A DNA stretch of 64,000 bases from Algoriphagus pacificus (GCF_017254845.1 NZ_JAFKCU010000001.1:62001-126000), one strand, 5' to 3'; shown: positions 1-10,623, counted from the first letter of the stretch. Notes: generated by a model not told the origin, from the letters alone. Program-made: numbers and translations.

Positions 1-2162
1 TTGAGAACAATCTTAGCTCCAGATCGATAATCAAGGAGATTATTCATGTATCGATAATAAACTTCAGTAGAAAACTCAAGTGTATTTCTGGCGAAATTTT
101 GATAATAACCAACAGAGCCTTGACCCCCGATCTGAGGTTTGATAAAGCTATCACTAAGCTTCCAACTGTCAGTTGGAGAAATGGATGAGGAGTTTGATAA
201 TAAGTGAATATTTTGTCGCATGGTGTTAAAACCAAACTTCACAGAAGATCTATTTCCCAAAGTATACCTGCCCGAAACCCTAAATTCAGGTCCATGATAA
301 GTCTGGATAGTCTCACCTTTTCCAAATGTCTCTTCACCGATCACATTACTTTCAGTAATTGGAGCGCCCTCCACATATTGGTTAATGGTCATTGGGCCTA
401 AGAACTGATAGAGCATGTATCTTCCACCGTAGCTTACCGAAAACTGCTCGCTTATGGTAAATTCATCACCGAAATAGATTGAAATTTCATTCGCTTTCTC
501 TTCACTCAGTTGTTGCTCAATGACGATAGATTCAGGACCATAGGGTTTATTGCTTCCAGGATTGATATCATACTGAATTCCATGAGCCCCAAATTTGAAA
601 ATATGATTTTCAGCTTTTCTATATTCAAAATCCGCTCTTACGAAAAGTTGATTCACATCAAATCCGAAATTGAAAGAATTAAGGGGATTATCCTGTCCGA
701 TAATTCCAAATTCATAACTGTCTTTACCTACTGTAAACTTCCCTTCTAATTGGTCATTGAAATAATGCTTCCATCCCAGCGCAAGATTAAGGTTCTGATA
801 AGAATACGTCGTATCTAAATCAAACTGGAAGTCATCCTTACTGAAATAAGAAGTGAATTCGAGAATGTTTTTATCGTCGATTTGATGTTGAATATTGGCA
901 TTGATGTCATAGAAAGCGATGTTGCTTCCTTTGAGATCGGCTTCGTCTTCCAAAAGCTTTAAAGCCCAATCTGAATAAGTCGTCCTTCCTCCTATCGCAA
1001 AGTTTGTTTTCTTTCCAATAGGCCCTTCAAAACCCAATCGACTTGTAAGAATTCCTATTCCTCCAGACCCACTGAATTTTTCCTTCGTTCCAAATTTTGG
1101 ATCCACTTGAAGCACTGAAGATAATCTACCTCCATAATTGACTGGAATAGAACCTTTATATAGCTCTACTCCAGAAACTACATCGGCATTAAATGCTGAG
1201 AAAAAGCCGAAAGCATGTGTTGGGTTAAAGACTGTTGAATTCCCGTAAAGGATCAGGTTTTGATCGGCAGCCCCTCCTCTTACATTAAATCCTGTAGTAG
1301 CCTCTCCAACTGTATTTACACCTGGCATGGTCAATACCCCTCGCAAAACATCAACCTCACCCATTACAGCAGGGAGTCTCTTTACTTCTGCAATAGTGAT
1401 AGATTGAACGCCCATGTCCAGTTTATTCACATTAGATAAAGCTCCAGAGCTTACCACAACTTCATCAAGTGAAAGGACATTTTCTGCAATACTCATATTC
1501 AAGACGCCATCCCCGCGAAGCTCTATCTGTCTTTGCTCTTGGAAACCTCCAATATTTTGAATCCAAATCGTGTGACGTCCTTTGGGTAACTTCAATTGGT
1601 ATCTACCATCCTTATCCGTAGCAACTTGGGTGAAATTCACTTTTTCAAGTACGATGGCACCGTTCATTGGGCTACCTGACTCTATACTTGAAATAACACC
1701 ACGTAAAGTTGCTGTGGAAGATTCTGGATTGTCGGTAGCTTTTCCGATTACAAAACGTTTGTTTTTATCAAATGCTCCAAGAGTGTCACTCGCATTTACT
1801 TCTAACTCTTGTCTTTCTCTTACCAAAAAATAATCTAAAGGGAAATCAGTTACTATTTTTGTTCCTTTTGAAACCCAGATTCGCTGCGAGCTATCAATGG
1901 TATAAGTCAAACCAGAATTAGCAAAAATCTGATCCAAAACTAACCTGAGTTCAGTATCAGATGCCTGAAGGTTTACCTGGAGATTATCGACATCCTCCTT
2001 TTTATAGAAAAAACGAACAGAAGACTCTGCTTCTACTCTCTCGGCAAATGTGCTAAAAGGAGTTCCTATGAAAGTTCCAGAAATCCTGACGCCTTTATTG
2101 GTTTGAGCGAACAAGTCAAATATCAAACAAATGAAAAAAGTAAAGAGTAAAAGTTTTTTCAT
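1..2162 (-). CDS. TonB-dependent receptor with STN domain, C-terminal part beyond the window
   Basis: Open from an ATG at 2162 to the left edge, so about 720 N-terminal residues are visible and the end of the barrel is missing. A Sec signal peptide (residues 1-19) is followed by an STN-like domain (about 25-100), a carboxypeptidase-regulatory-like Ig fold (about 152-235), a plug domain (about 245-360, with a GFNVRGG motif) and aromatic-rich outer-membrane beta strands. Such receptors take up a ligand across the outer membrane using TonB energy. STN domains often signal to FecR/ECF-sigma pairs, but none is visible here. The start codon overlaps the stop of the upstream gene as ATGA, which suggests translational coupling. 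Ligand unknown. Confidence 0.9.
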   Translation of the reverse strand, partial: MKKLLLFTFFICLIFDLFAQTNKGVRISGTFIGTPFSTFAERVEAESSVRFFYKKEDVDNLQVNLQASDTELRLVLDQIFANSGLTYTIDSSQRIWVSKGTKIVTDFPLDYFLVRERQELEVNASDTLGAFDKNKRFVIGKATDNPESSTATLRGVISSIESGSPMNGAIVLEKVNFTQVATDKDGRYQLKLPKGRHTIWIQNIGGFQEQRQIELRGDGVLNMSIAENVLSLDEVVVSSGALSNVNKLDMGVQSITIAEVKRLPAVMGEVDVLRGVLTMPGVNTVGEATTGFNVRGGAADQNLILYGNSTVFNPTHAFGFFSAFNADVVSGVELYKGSIPVNYGGRLSSVLQVDPKFGTKEKFSGSGGIGILTSRLGFEGPIGKKTNFAIGGRTTYSDWALKLLEDEADLKGSNIAFYDINANIQHQIDDKNILEFTSYFSKDDFQFDLDTTYSYQNLNLALGWKHYFNDQLEGKFTVGKDSYEFGIIGQDNPLNSFNFGFDVNQLFVRADFEYRKAENHIFKFGAHGIQYDINPGSNKPYGPESIVIEQQLSEEKANEISIYFGDEFTISEQFSVSYGGRYMLYQFLGPMTINQYVEGAPITESNVIGEETFGKGETIQTYHGPEFRVSGRYTLGNRSSVKFGFNTMRQNIHLLSNSSSISPTDSWKLSDSFIKPQIGGQGSVGYYQNFARNTLEFSTEVYYRYMNNLLDYRSGAKIVL

Positions 2163-2881
2163 TTAGTAAATCCGTTAAATGCCTCACCTTTCCCTTCACG
2201 TAATTCAGCAAGCTCCAGGATGTACTTTTCTCTTTCCAAAGCAAAATAGATGTTCCTTTCTTTCATGTATCTTTTCGCTTCTTTTTTACTAAGTCCTAAA
2301 CTTTGTATTGCCTGCTTCTTTTTTCGAATAGGTACAAAATCCCCGTCATTCCAATAGAAATATTCACTATCCTCTATAAACTTGTAGGTATATTTCCCAA
2401 TTTCCTTGGTGGGCTTCGTATCCTTATAGTGTTTCTGAAGCACTTTTATCTCCCCATCTTTTAAAACCTCATAAAACCCGTTGTTATGATGAGGATAAGA
2501 TTTATTGCCCTGAAATCTCCTGAATAAAAAATCCCCGTTTAATTGAAATTCTTCAACTTTTTCCGGTTTGATCAGGATCTTTTGCTTGTAGATAGGATGA
2601 AAAGTCACCAGATCGTCAGCGTTTTCATCAAATAATAGAGGGACTCCAGTATACTTAATTCCATTGATCAATAAATAGCCCTCTTCAAAAACTCTAGTTT
2701 GAAAAAAAGGGTGGCCTTCATAATTTAACGGAGCTTCCTCATATTGCCCTCCCGTAATTAACTCTTGAAAATAAGGCAATTGCTCTTTGTACAATGCTAA
2801 AAAAGAATTAGACTGAGCAGAAGATTCTGCAGCCCAAATAAAAATCAATAGAAAAGGTGTGAAAAAGTATATTTTTAGCAT
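2159..2881 (-). CDS. Exported protein of unknown function, coupled to a TonB receptor
   Basis: The 240-residue product starts with a Sec signal peptide (hydrophobic residues 4-18, probable cleavage after SSAQS near residue 23). The rest is charged and rich in Tyr, Phe and Lys, with a basic segment near residues 185-210 and no transmembrane helix, so it is probably periplasmic. I do not recognise a family. Its stop codon overlaps the start of the TonB receptor by four bases (ATGA), so the two are probably made together and may act in the same uptake or signalling process. That link is inference from position only. Confidence 0.8.
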   Translation of the reverse strand: MLKIYFFTPFLLIFIWAAESSAQSNSFLALYKEQLPYFQELITGGQYEEAPLNYEGHPFFQTRVFEEGYLLINGIKYTGVPLLFDENADDLVTFHPIYKQKILIKPEKVEEFQLNGDFLFRRFQGNKSYPHHNNGFYEVLKDGEIKVLQKHYKDTKPTKEIGKYTYKFIEDSEYFYWNDGDFVPIRKKKQAIQSLGLSKKEAKRYMKERNIYFALEREKYILELAELREGKGEAFNGFTK

Positions 2882-2990
2882 AGGATCAATACGATACTAA
2901 TTCTCTTAAGATTCTAATTTATACAGAATATCATAAGCGGTAATTAGAAACTTTGAATGGAAAAAATAAGATTATCTCAATAAACCTAAC

Positions 2991-3899
2991 ATGAAAAGAA
3001 GAAACCTCATTAAATCACTTGTTTTAGCACCAGTTGCTTTGACCAGTACGCAGAGCATCGCCAATTCGCAACCAAAGAAGGAAGCTAAGATTCATTTTTG
3101 TTTAAATACCAGTACTATACGCGGTCAAAAGCTCAGTTTTGAGCAAGTAGTTGATACCTCCGCCAAAGCAGGATTTGATGGAATGGAGATTTGGGTAAAT
3201 GAAATAGAGGCTTACTTGGCATCTGGAAAAAGCCTTTCATCTTTAAAAACACTTTTGAATGATGCGAAACAAATCCCGTTTAATGCAATCGGGTTTGCTC
3301 CTTGGATGTCGCAAGATGCTGAAAAGTCCAAGCAGGGTTTTGCCCAAATGGAAAAAGAAATGGAAATGCTGGCTGCAATTGGCTGCACAAGAGTTGCTGC
3401 TCCGGCCATTGGAGCTACTGCTCCGATTGATGTCATGGAATCAGCCGAAAAATTTTCCAGACTGATTGATTTAGGAAGAAAAACTGGTGTAATGCCTCAA
3501 CTGGAGTTCTGGGGTTCTTTCCCTCCTTTTCACACGATTAGTCAATGTCTTGCAGTAGCTGCTGCTGCAAATGATGTTGATGCTAAAATTTTACCGGACG
3601 TATACCACTTATACCGAGGAGGCTCTGGATATAATGCCTTAAAATTATTGAGTGGAGAGGCATTTGACGTCATCCATGTCAACGACATCCCGGATGGAAT
3701 TGAAAGAGAAAAACTAGCCGACAAGGATAGAGTCTATCCAGGCGATGGAATTGCTCCTTATACGGAAATTGCTAGCATGCTAAAAACCATGGGAGGCACA
3801 AAGATTCTTTCTTTGGAATTGTTCAATGAAAAGTATTGGGCTCAGGATGCTTTAACTGTTTCAAAAACGGGCTTAGAAAAAACTAAGCAGTTTTTCTAA
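2991..3899 (+). CDS. Sugar phosphate isomerase/epimerase-like TIM-barrel protein with Tat-type signal
   Basis: The 302-residue protein begins MKRRNLIKSLVLAP, a twin-arginine-type signal (RRNLIK) followed by a hydrophobic stretch, so export to the periplasm is likely. The mature part resembles the xylose-isomerase-like TIM-barrel superfamily (AP_endonuc_2; hydroxypyruvate isomerase or sugar epimerase relatives). Typical segments are AGFDGMEIW early, QLEFWG in the middle, DVYHLYRGG, then VIHVNDIPDG and LSLELFNEKYW near the end; these Glu, Asp and His residues are the usual metal and substrate ligands. It is flanked by opposite-strand genes and so is monocistronic. The substrate cannot be assigned. 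Confidence 0.8.
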   Translation: MKRRNLIKSLVLAPVALTSTQSIANSQPKKEAKIHFCLNTSTIRGQKLSFEQVVDTSAKAGFDGMEIWVNEIEAYLASGKSLSSLKTLLNDAKQIPFNAIGFAPWMSQDAEKSKQGFAQMEKEMEMLAAIGCTRVAAPAIGATAPIDVMESAEKFSRLIDLGRKTGVMPQLEFWGSFPPFHTISQCLAVAAAANDVDAKILPDVYHLYRGGSGYNALKLLSGEAFDVIHVNDIPDGIEREKLADKDRVYPGDGIAPYTEIASMLKTMGGTKILSLELFNEKYWAQDALTVSKTGLEKTKQFF

Positions 3900-4778
3900 T
3901 TAGCCAAAAAGATCCGAACTCAAATATCTATCTCCCCTGTCGCAGGTAATACAAACAATTAAACCTTCTTCAAGAGTTTTAGAAAGTTCAATCGCAGCAT
4001 GAAGTGCTCCGCCGCTACTCATTCCAGCCAAAATGCCTTCTTCTTTGGCCATTCGGCGGGTCATTTTTGTTGCCTGATCTTGACTTACATCTATCACTTG
4101 ATCCACCCGGGAAGCATCAAAAATCTCAGGTAAAAATTCAGGAGACCATCTTCTAATTCCTGGAATACTGGAACCATCCGTTGGTTGGGTGCCTACAATT
4201 TGAATAGCGGGATTTTGTTCTTTTAGATACATGGAAACCCCCATGATAGTACCTGTAGTCCCCATGGCTGATACAAAATGGGTGATTTTCCCCTCAGTGT
4301 CATTCCAGATTTCAGGTCCTGTTGTTTTATAATGAGCCAGATAGTTATCCGGATTGGCAAATTGATTCAGCAAATAATAACCTTGCTCTTTATTCATTTG
4401 CTCTGCCAAAGTCCTCGAGTATTCAATTGTCTTTTCGGCAGGCGTCAAAATTACTTTTGCTCCATAAGCCTCCATAGATAGTACTCTTTCTTTTGTAGAG
4501 TTATCCGGCATAATGAGAGTCATATCAAGACCCAAAACTTTTGCCACCATTGCCAAAGCAATTCCGGTATTTCCACTGGTAGCTTCAACAAGTTTATCCC
4601 CTTTTTTGATGTCGCCTCTTTCCAAAGCAGACTTTATCATGTTATAAGCTGCTCTGTCTTTGACAGAACCACCGGGATTTTGCCCTTCCAACTTACATAA
4701 GATTTTGACTTTTGGATGGGTAGGAATATGTTCTAGTTCGATTAGTGGAGTATTTCCTACTAGTTCAAATAGCTTCAT
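3900..4778 (-). CDS. cysM: Cysteine synthase (O-acetylserine sulfhydrylase), CysM-like
   Basis: This PLP enzyme makes L-cysteine from O-acetylserine and sulfide. I place the start at the ATG at 4778, giving 292 residues that begin MKLFELVGNTPLIELEHI, the normal N terminus of the family; a longer frame exists upstream but lies inside cysE. The PLP lysine is Lys40 in GGSVKDR, the substrate loop is TSGNTG (67-72), and the phosphate-binding GTTGT and GMSSGG segments are present. The length fits CysM better than the longer CysK. It overlaps the end of cysE by 14 bases, so substrate-making and substrate-using enzymes are co-expressed. Confidence 0.93.
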   Translation of the reverse strand: MKLFELVGNTPLIELEHIPTHPKVKILCKLEGQNPGGSVKDRAAYNMIKSALERGDIKKGDKLVEATSGNTGIALAMVAKVLGLDMTLIMPDNSTKERVLSMEAYGAKVILTPAEKTIEYSRTLAEQMNKEQGYYLLNQFANPDNYLAHYKTTGPEIWNDTEGKITHFVSAMGTTGTIMGVSMYLKEQNPAIQIVGTQPTDGSSIPGIRRWSPEFLPEIFDASRVDQVIDVSQDQATKMTRRMAKEEGILAGMSSGGALHAAIELSKTLEEGLIVCITCDRGDRYLSSDLFG

Positions 4779-5610
4779 TTTGGTCGTTTTTGAAAACATA
4801 CAGATCTGTAACTTCCCGGTCGGCATGGTACATCTGTGTCTGATAATAAACTTTACTTCCGGCAGGAACACTCTTGGTTAGCCAGACATTCCCCCCTACG
4901 ATACTATCTTTCCCGATTACGGTATTTCCACCCAAAATCGTAGCACCCGAATAAATAATCACATTATCCTGAATGGTTGGATGTCTTTTCACATCTGCAT
5001 CTGCTTTATCAACACTCAGTGCCCCCAGTGTTACTCCCTGATAAATTTTCACATGATTACCAATTATGGTAGTTTCTCCAATCACCACTCCAGTCCCATG
5101 GTCTATGCAAAAATACTGGCCAATTTTAGCTCCAGGGTGAATTTCTATTCCGGTTCGGCTATGAGCCAACTCTGTAATCATTCGAGGGATCAAAGAAACC
5201 CCAAGTGTATGTAATAAGTGGGCAATTCGATAAGCTGCAATGGCATAAAACCCTGGGTAACTTCTGAGAATTTCTGTTCTGGATTTAGCGGCAGGATCTC
5301 CCTCATAAATGGCGTCCACGTCCTGATTGATCCAATCATATACTTTCTCCAATCCTTCAAAAAAATCGGAAGAAATTTCATTTCCATCTTTATGATGGAG
5401 ATGTGTATTTCGATTCAAAATCGAACTTAAAGTCTCTTTCAGTTGCTTTAGTTTGGATTCAATTTCCTCTTTTCCTTTTATTTTACTTAGAGCAAACTCA
5501 GGAAAAAGAAGACCTAATACATCTTCAAAAAAACCATGAACAACCTTTGGGGAAGGACAATCAGAGCAATCTTGATGTGCTTGATGGAGTTTTGAAATAA
5601 AGGAATTCAT
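4765..5610 (-). CDS. cysE: Serine O-acetyltransferase
   Basis: CysE acetylates L-serine with acetyl-CoA to give O-acetylserine, the first committed step of cysteine synthesis. The 281-residue protein has an alpha-helical N-terminal region (about 1-150) and a left-handed beta-helix of hexapeptide repeats (about 155-250: GIEIHPGAKIG, then CIDHGTGVVIGET, then a run ending QGVTLGAL). The CIDHGTG segment (168-174) carries the catalytic Asp-His pair. The N terminus is longer than in E. coli CysE, as is common in SATs of the EpsC type. It overlaps cysM by 14 bases and starts 21 bases after the barrel-like gene. Confidence 0.94.
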   Translation of the reverse strand: MNSFISKLHQAHQDCSDCPSPKVVHGFFEDVLGLLFPEFALSKIKGKEEIESKLKQLKETLSSILNRNTHLHHKDGNEISSDFFEGLEKVYDWINQDVDAIYEGDPAAKSRTEILRSYPGFYAIAAYRIAHLLHTLGVSLIPRMITELAHSRTGIEIHPGAKIGQYFCIDHGTGVVIGETTIIGNHVKIYQGVTLGALSVDKADADVKRHPTIQDNVIIYSGATILGGNTVIGKDSIVGGNVWLTKSVPAGSKVYYQTQMYHADREVTDLYVFKNDQNEAI

Positions 5611-5631
5611 GGAATTGAATTTAGTGCACTG

Positions 5632-6177
5632 TCAAAGTACAAAACCAACCCTGATGACATAAGGTTCAGCGTAGGGCGATCTTAAATTATCATGCAGGAC
5701 ATTGTAGAGAAATGTGAAATTAGCCCCTCCCCTAGGTCCAAATGGCGCGAAATAGCCACCGCCTAGAAAAAGGGAATTTGCCCAGATTCGCTCGAACTGA
5801 TCCGTGAAGAGGTTATAATTATCAAAGTTTATACTTTCATACTCCGCATGGGTAAAGATATTGGGCAAAACATTGTATCGGGTAAAAAGCCTTCCTCCGT
5901 AGGAAGAGGTTTCACCACCTATATATCTCTTATCATTGAAATATTGATAGGTTGCCCCAATCCCAGAGGATAATCTCGGAGTGATCATGACTCCCACCAA
6001 AGGTGAAATATCGATTAGAGAAACCGTCCCAAATTGCATCCCGAAGTTACCTCCAAAATACAAGCGGTCTTTAAAAGCTACAGAATCTGAATAGATTTGC
6101 CTTTGTGCATTCGCTGTTAGATGCAGAAAAAATGTAAATACAAAAAGTAGTAAAATCTTATTTTTCAACAATGACAT
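5632..6177 (-). CDS. Small outer-membrane beta-barrel-like protein of unknown function
   Basis: The 181-residue protein has a Sec signal peptide (residues 1-24, ending TANAQ) and then alternating hydrophobic, aromatic and glycine-rich strands (LYFGGNFGMQFG, SSGIGATYQYF, FLGGGYF) with a last strand ending in RVGFVL. This pattern suggests a small beta-barrel in the outer membrane. I recognise no enzymatic motif. It overlaps the end of the FtsB-like gene by 20 bases and is followed after 21 bases by cysE, so FtsB-barrel-cysE-cysM may form one transcript. Confidence 0.75.
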   Translation of the reverse strand: MSLLKNKILLLFVFTFFLHLTANAQRQIYSDSVAFKDRLYFGGNFGMQFGTVSLIDISPLVGVMITPRLSSGIGATYQYFNDKRYIGGETSSYGGRLFTRYNVLPNIFTHAEYESINFDNYNLFTDQFERIWANSLFLGGGYFAPFGPRGGANFTFLYNVLHDNLRSPYAEPYVIRVGFVL

Positions 6178-6445
6178 AGAGATCTTCAGTCTTCTTTTTC
6201 ATCAGATACTTTTCACGAGCAAACTTCTCCAAAAGTTCAGGATTACTCATCAACTCTTCTCTTTCTGCCTTTATTATTTCTTTCCTTTCGATGTAAAATT
6301 CCTTTTGATCGTTTAGCTCACCTAGTTTACTACTTAACTTGAACTGATTGACCACATTATTGGAATCGATAAAAAACATCCAAAAAATAAAAAAGAGCGT
6401 CCCGAGAACATAGAAGTTTTTGGTGTATTTAAGGTATTTGCTCAT
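6158..6445 (-). CDS. ftsB: Septum formation initiator (FtsB/DivIC family)
   Basis: The 95-residue product has one N-terminal membrane helix (about residues 12-27), a coiled-coil region (about 32-66) and the family's C-terminal signature FAREKYLMKK followed by EDLYVI. FtsB/DivIC proteins join the FtsL-FtsQ subcomplex of the divisome in the inner membrane and help activate septal wall synthesis. The gene lies just downstream of eno on the same strand, the same neighbour order as eno-ftsB in E. coli, although a terminator separates the two here. FtsB and DivIC cannot be told apart from sequence alone. Confidence 0.88.
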   Translation of the reverse strand: MSKYLKYTKNFYVLGTLFFIFWMFFIDSNNVVNQFKLSSKLGELNDQKEFYIERKEIIKAEREELMSNPELLEKFAREKYLMKKKTEDLYVIVEK

Positions 6446-6501
6446 TTGGTAATTCTGGAAAATTAATTCTCAACCAAGGTACAAAAATGATGCAAAAAAA
6501 A

Positions 6502-6530
6502 AGCAGCCATCTCTGGCTGCTTTTTTTATC
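6502..6530 (-). terminator. Intrinsic terminator after eno
   Basis: An eight-base-pair stem AGCAGCCA (6502-6509) / TGGCTGCT (6514-6521) with a TCTC loop. A-tracts and T-tracts flank both sides, so it can work in either direction. On the minus strand it follows the eno stop by about 20 bases. Confidence 0.88.
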
Positions 6531-6541
6531 TATTGTTTGGC

Positions 6542-7843
<1,302 letters not shown>

Positions 7844-8941
7844 TTAATTTTTGTTTATTAAAGAAATGAAATCATCGAAAAGATATCTTGAATCATGAGG
7901 TCCCGGAGATGATTCAGGGTGATATTGCACAGAAAATGCCGGTTTGTTTTTCAGCTTGATTCCAGCCACAGTGTTATCATTCAAATGAACGTGTGTAATT
8001 TCTACTTCAGGATTGCTTTCAGCATCTTCTCGAGAGATGTTGAAACCGTGGTTTTGAGAGGTAATTTCACTTTTACCAGTCAAAATGTTTTTGATTGGGT
8101 GATTCAAGCCTCTGTGACCATGGTGCATTTTATACGTAGAAATCCCACAAGATTCTGCTAAAATCTGATGTCCTAAACAAATACCGAAAACAGGCTTACC
8201 TGTATTTAGGATATCCTTGGTAGTTGACACCGCATACTCCATTACCGCAGGATCACCTGGGCCATTGGAAAGAAAATATGCCTGAGGTTCCCAAGATTCC
8301 ATTTCTGCCAATTTTGTTTTAGCAGGGAAAACTTTGCAGTAAACCCCTCTATCAGCAAGGTTTCTAAGGATATTCTTTTTGATACCGAAATCTAGGCAAG
8401 CCACTTTGATGTTGGCATTTTCATCACCAAAGAAATAAGGCTCTTGGGTACAAACCTGAGAAGAAAGTTCCAAGCCATCCATGTCAGGAACTTTTGCTAG
8501 TTCAGCTTTTAAACCTTCAAGATTATCTTCAAATTCAGAACTGATAATAGCATTCATCGCACCTTTGGATCTCAAGTGTCTTACCAGTTTTCTGGTATCG
8601 ATATCAGCGATTCCTGTGATATTATTTGAAACCAGGTAATCTTGTAAGGACCCAGAAGCATCAATTCTTGAGAAAATGTCGGAGAAATTGTTCACAACAA
8701 TTCCAGCTACGGTAGGATGATCAGATTCTACTTCTGAATCGATCACACCGTAATTCCCGATATGAGGAGTCGTGGTTACTACAATCTGACCGGTGTAGGA
8801 TGGATCCGTATAGATTTCCTGATATCCGGTCATACCTGTGTTAAAGCAAATTTCGCCGCCGTTTGTACCGGCATTTCCGATGAGGGTTCCGTGGAACACT
8901 GTTCCGTCCGCTAAGAGTAAAGTCGCTTTTTGTCTAATCAT
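7844..8941 (-). CDS. carA: Carbamoyl phosphate synthase small (glutaminase) subunit
   Basis: CarA releases ammonia from glutamine for carbamoyl phosphate synthesis, feeding pyrimidine and arginine pathways. The 365-residue protein has the N-terminal CPSase small-chain domain (about 1-140) and a C-terminal class I glutamine amidotransferase domain. The triad is Cys255 (FGICLGHQ), His341 and Glu343 (YHPESSPGP). The large subunit gene carB is not in the window, so CarA must pair with a product encoded elsewhere. It lies between the rplQ operon end and eno. A TAACTTTG box 17 bases before the start is its likely promoter. Confidence 0.97.
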   Translation of the reverse strand: MIRQKATLLLADGTVFHGTLIGNAGTNGGEICFNTGMTGYQEIYTDPSYTGQIVVTTTPHIGNYGVIDSEVESDHPTVAGIVVNNFSDIFSRIDASGSLQDYLVSNNITGIADIDTRKLVRHLRSKGAMNAIISSEFEDNLEGLKAELAKVPDMDGLELSSQVCTQEPYFFGDENANIKVACLDFGIKKNILRNLADRGVYCKVFPAKTKLAEMESWEPQAYFLSNGPGDPAVMEYAVSTTKDILNTGKPVFGICLGHQILAESCGISTYKMHHGHRGLNHPIKNILTGKSEITSQNHGFNISREDAESNPEVEITHVHLNDNTVAGIKLKNKPAFSVQYHPESSPGPHDSRYLFDDFISLINKN

Positions 8942-8957
8942 TTTATTGAAAGTTGCC

Positions 8958-8965
8958 CAAAGTTA
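8958..8965 (-). promoter_or_regulatory. Candidate promoter -7 box upstream of carA
   Basis: TAACTTTG on the minus strand matches the Bacteroidota -7 consensus TAnnTTTG. I see no clear TTTG -33 element at the usual distance, so this is a partial match. It would give a very short leader before the carA ATG at 8941. Confidence 0.45.
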
Positions 8966-9004
8966 AAGATTTATTGGGAAGGAGAATGAATGATTGGGGT
9001 ATAA

Positions 9005-9036
9005 AAAAAGGATTGAACGAAAGTCCAATCCTTTTT
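9005..9036 (-). terminator. Terminator of the rpoA-rplQ end of the ribosomal operon
   Basis: An 11-bp stem (AAAAAGGATTG at 9005-9015 pairing with CAATCCTTTTT at 9026-9036) around a ten-base loop, ending in a T-run on the minus strand. It lies 23 bases downstream of the rplQ stop and upstream of carA. Confidence 0.88.
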
Positions 9037-9058
9037 AATATCTAAGTCATTAATCAAC

Positions 9059-9589
9059 TTATTTTTCTTCAGTTTCACCTTCAGTTGTATCAGCAGAAGC
9101 TTCAGGAGCCTGAGGCTCTTCTGATTTAGCTTCAACAGCTGGAGTAGCAGGAGCATCAGCAGCTTTACCAGATCCTCTACGAGATCTTCTGGTAGTTTTC
9201 TTAGCTGGCTTCGCATCTTTCAACATCAATTCGTTGAAATCAACTAGCTCAATGATACACATCTCGGCGTTATCACCTAGACGGAATCCAGTTTTGATGA
9301 TACGAGTGTATCCTCCTGGACGTGTACCAACTTTAGAACTGATTTCACCGAAAAGAGCGATGATAGCATCTTTGCTTTTCAGGTAAGAGAATGCAATTCT
9401 TCTGTTATGAGTAGTATCTTCTTTGGCTCTGGAAACCAATGGCTCCACATATTTCTTCAATTCTTTAGCCTTGGCAAGCGTAGTTGAAATACGCTTGTGA
9501 AGAATCAGGGAAGTAGCCATGTTGGAAAGCATAGCCTTCCTGTGAGCGGCTTTCCTACCAAGGTGGTTAAATTTCTTACCGTGTCTCAT
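9059..9589 (-). CDS. rplQ: 50S ribosomal protein L17 with C-terminal extension
   Basis: L17 sits near the peptide exit tunnel of the large subunit. Residues 1-122 are the conserved core ([18 protein letters not shown] at the start). Residues 125-176 form a low-complexity tail: first basic ([13 protein letters not shown]), then rich in Ala, Pro and Glu (ending in GETEEK). The tail makes the protein about 50 residues longer than E. coli L17. It is the last gene of the operon, after rpoA, and is followed by a terminator. Confidence 0.97.
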   Translation of the reverse strand: MRHGKKFNHLGRKAAHRKAMLSNMATSLILHKRISTTLAKAKELKKYVEPLVSRAKEDTTHNRRIAFSYLKSKDAIIALFGEISSKVGTRPGGYTRIIKTGFRLGDNAEMCIIELVDFNELMLKDAKPAKKTTRRSRRGSGKAADAPATPAVEAKSEEPQAPEASADTTEGETEEK

Positions 9590-9595
9590 CGTTAT

Positions 9596-10585
9596 TTATT
9601 CTTCATCAAGTTTATACTTAGAAATATCCATCCCGAAGGTCAGACCTTTCTCTTGGATAAGTTGCTCCAGCTCGGCAAGAGATTTTTTACCAAAGTTTCT
9701 GAATTTCATCATGTCAGAAATTTCAAGTTTGGCAAGGTCTCCTAGAGTTTTCACATCAGCAGCTTTCAGACAGTTGAATGCACGAACAGAAAGATCTAGA
9801 TCGCTCAAAGATGTCTTCAGAAGTTTTCTCATGTGTAGGAACTCTTCGTCGATTGGTTCTGGTTCTGCAACTCCAGTAGAGTCAAGTACCATCGTTTGAT
9901 CAGAGAACAACATAAAGTGTTGGATCAGGATTTTAGCAGACTCCTGAAGTGCTTTCTCCGGGTGGATAGAGCCATCAGTAGATACTTCCAAGATCAACTT
10001 TTCAAAGTCAGTTTTCTGTTCAACACGGGTATTCTCAACGCTATACTTTACATTCTTGATAGGAGTAAAGATTGCATCGATGGCAATTTGCCCGAACACC
10101 TGCTCTTTTGGTTTGGATTCTTCAGCTGGTAGATATCCTCTTCCTTTTTCGATAGTGATCTCAATCTCAAAATTCTTAGACTCGTCGATGTGACAAATCA
10201 CCAAATCCGGATTAAGGATCTCGAAAGAAGAAGTGAACTTAGCAATGTCCCCTGCGGTGAACACGGACTGATTTTTGATTTCGACAGTGATTTTTCCGTC
10301 AAAAGCCTCATGGACTTTCTTGAATCTCACTTGCTTTAAATTCAAAATAATATCGGTCACGTCTTCAACTACACCTTCGATGGTAGAAAACTCATGCACC
10401 ACTCCAGGTATTTTGATGGACGTGATGGCATAACCCTCCAGCGAAGAAAGCAATATTCTTCTTAGGGCGTTACCGATAGTAACTCCATAGCCTTTTTCTA
10501 GTGGTTTGAAAGTAAACAAGCCATGGAAGTCGTCGGCCTTTTCCATCACCACTTTTTCGGGCATTTGAAATGCTAGTATGGACAT
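9596..10585 (-). CDS. rpoA: DNA-directed RNA polymerase alpha subunit
   Basis: RpoA dimerises to nucleate RNA polymerase assembly and contacts promoter DNA and activators. The 329-residue protein has the N-terminal dimerisation and assembly domain (about 15-230, with [14 protein letters not shown]) and a C-terminal helix-hairpin-helix domain (about 250-315, with [20 protein letters not shown] and [11 protein letters not shown]). It lies between rpsD and rplQ, the order usual in the bacterial alpha operon, with only six bases before rplQ. Confidence 0.98.
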   Translation of the reverse strand: MSILAFQMPEKVVMEKADDFHGLFTFKPLEKGYGVTIGNALRRILLSSLEGYAITSIKIPGVVHEFSTIEGVVEDVTDIILNLKQVRFKKVHEAFDGKITVEIKNQSVFTAGDIAKFTSSFEILNPDLVICHIDESKNFEIEITIEKGRGYLPAEESKPKEQVFGQIAIDAIFTPIKNVKYSVENTRVEQKTDFEKLILEVSTDGSIHPEKALQESAKILIQHFMLFSDQTMVLDSTGVAEPEPIDEEFLHMRKLLKTSLSDLDLSVRAFNCLKAADVKTLGDLAKLEISDMMKFRNFGKKSLAELEQLIQEKGLTFGMDISKYKLDEE

Positions 10586-10623
10586 ATATCTTGTTCTTTT
10601 TTTAAAAGCTGAAAATAGTAAAA

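Noticed and set aside
2948-2955. AAACTTTG before the TIM-barrel gene as a promoter
   Set aside because: First base of the -7 box does not fit and no -33 element is seen.
4779-4871. Longer N terminus for cysM
   Set aside because: It lies inside cysE, and the family start MKLFELVGNTP is at 4778.
6474-6481. Promoter of the FtsB-like gene (TACCTTGG)
   Set aside because: One mismatch in the -7 box and no TTTG at a suitable distance.
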